Positions 63,629-64,000 of a stretch of 64,000 nucleotides of DNA are shown piece after piece. The stretch spans positions 1,612,001 through 1,676,000 of the forward strand of contig NZ_CP110680.1 in the NCBI RefSeq assembly GCF_028583725.1, in the 5' to 3' direction. Under the pieces are notes generated by a model, which worked only from the letters and a program-made list of their open reading frames with translations, had not been told where the DNA came from and made no database searches. This stretch comes from Cellulomonas fimi. Lineage in GTDB: Bacteria > Actinomycetota > Actinomycetes > Actinomycetales > Cellulomonadaceae. A program made the position numbers and the translations under genes. Within the stretch, counting starts at the first letter, position 1, and the number at the start of each line of letters is the position of its first letter.

Positions 63629-64000
63629 ATGACCACCACACGCAGACGTCCTTCCTCGGTCCTCGTCCCGGCAGGGCGCCGGACCCGGACCCGTATCGCG
63701 CTCGCGACCAGCACGTTCGTCGTCGCGGGGATCCTATCGACCGCCTGCTCGTCCGACTCCGGCTCCGGCTCGGGCGCGACGGAAGGCGGCACGGACGGCG
63801 ACGACACCGTCGCCGTCTCGCTCATCGTCAAGACCACGACCAACCCGTTCTTCGTCGCCATGCAGGAGGGAGCCCAGGAGGCCGCCGACGCCGAGGGCGT
63901 CGACCTCACGCTCGCCGCGGGCCGCGAGGACGGCGACGAGGACACCCAGATCCAGGCGATCGAGAACGCGATCTCGCAGGGCCAGGACGGCATCCTCATC
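63629..64000 (+). CDS. Sugar ABC transporter substrate-binding lipoprotein, RbsB type (cut by window edge)
   Basis: The first 124 residues are present. A long basic N-terminus and lipobox LSTAC (Cys40) are followed by a Ser/Gly/Asp-rich linker. The mature start VAVSLIVKTTTNPFFVAMQEGAQEAADAEGVDL and TQIQAIENAISQGQDGILI is the periplasmic-binding-protein fold of ribose/fructose-type (CUT2) transporters. Start at ATG 63629 behind TTGGAGGGGG. Its operator and position make fructose the likely ligand. Transporter ATPase and permease genes would lie beyond the window. Confidence 0.9.
   Translation, partial: MTTTRRRPSSVLVPAGRRTRTRIALATSTFVVAGILSTACSSDSGSGSGATEGGTDGDDTVAVSLIVKTTTNPFFVAMQEGAQEAADAEGVDLTLAAGREDGDEDTQIQAIENAISQGQDGILI

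Overview
The window reads as a chromosomal segment of a very GC-rich actinobacterium. Codon use, GTG/TTG starts, many ATGA/GTGA start-stop overlaps, the rplU-rpmA-obgE-proB...proA-nadD-rsfS order and the large glycoside-hydrolase and sugar-transport content all point to Cellulomonas or a close relative in the Micrococcales. That assignment is inference from gene content, not from a database match.

Layout. 1-1.85 kb: end of a BrkB/YihY membrane protein, then a flavodoxin-fold NAD(P)H oxidoreductase divergent from a TetR-type regulator across three GAAC-N3-GTTC palindromes. 2.1-5.8 kb: rplU, rpmA, obgE, proB. 5.8-7.15 kb: an IS110-family element with a structured 247-base non-coding end that fits a bridge-RNA locus. 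7.15-12.7 kb (minus): an oligopeptide/nickel-type ABC transporter with a 13-codon Cys-Cys leader-like ORF in front of the binding-protein gene. 13-19.5 kb: nitroreductase, rhodanese, GNAT, proA, a small membrane protein, nadD, a Pro/Ala-rich membrane protein, rsfS and a histidine phosphatase. 19.56-20.96 kb: tRNA-Ala(GGC) with an IS481-type element directly behind it, flanked by a 16-bp copy of the tRNA 3' end. 21-27 kb (mostly minus): PAP2 phosphatase, nnrD, a second histidine phosphatase, GH43 and a DeoR regulator, with a NUDIX gene on plus. 27-32.5 kb: a complete PTS (HPr, EI, IIC, two IIB, IIA) with a DasR-like GntR regulator and three dre-like operators, probably for N-acetylglucosamine. 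32.5-33.57 kb: a second IS481 element inserted exactly at the EIIA stop codon. 33.6-36.3 kb: diguanylate cyclase and dinB.

36.3-42.6 kb: binding-protein-dependent sugar transporter, GH13 alpha-glucosidase and a divergent ROK regulator. 43.3-54.0 kb: glucuronide/hexuronate cluster (gntK, manD, uxuB-like, LacI, uidA, GPH symporter, gnd, uxaC). 54.1-57.9 kb: DUF4397 protein, class F sortase, ECF sigma, anti-sigma of RskA type and a fasciclin protein, joined by an identical GCATCC-N16-CGGAAG promoter. 57.95-64 kb: levansucrase (GH68), levanase/inulinase-like GH32 lipoprotein, LacI regulator and the start of a sugar-binding protein, with three copies of a TGACAACGnTGTCA operator.

How it works together: several self-contained sugar modules, each with its own local regulator and recognisable operators, lie between housekeeping genes. 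Three insertion sequences sit at gene ends (behind the proB terminator, behind a tRNA, at a stop codon) and have not visibly broken a gene. The most notable signals are the Cys-Cys leader peptide, the putative IS110 bridge RNA, the shared sigma-K-type promoters, and the second IS481, whose insertion site supplies stop codons on both strands and whose transposase start site is masked by a hairpin.
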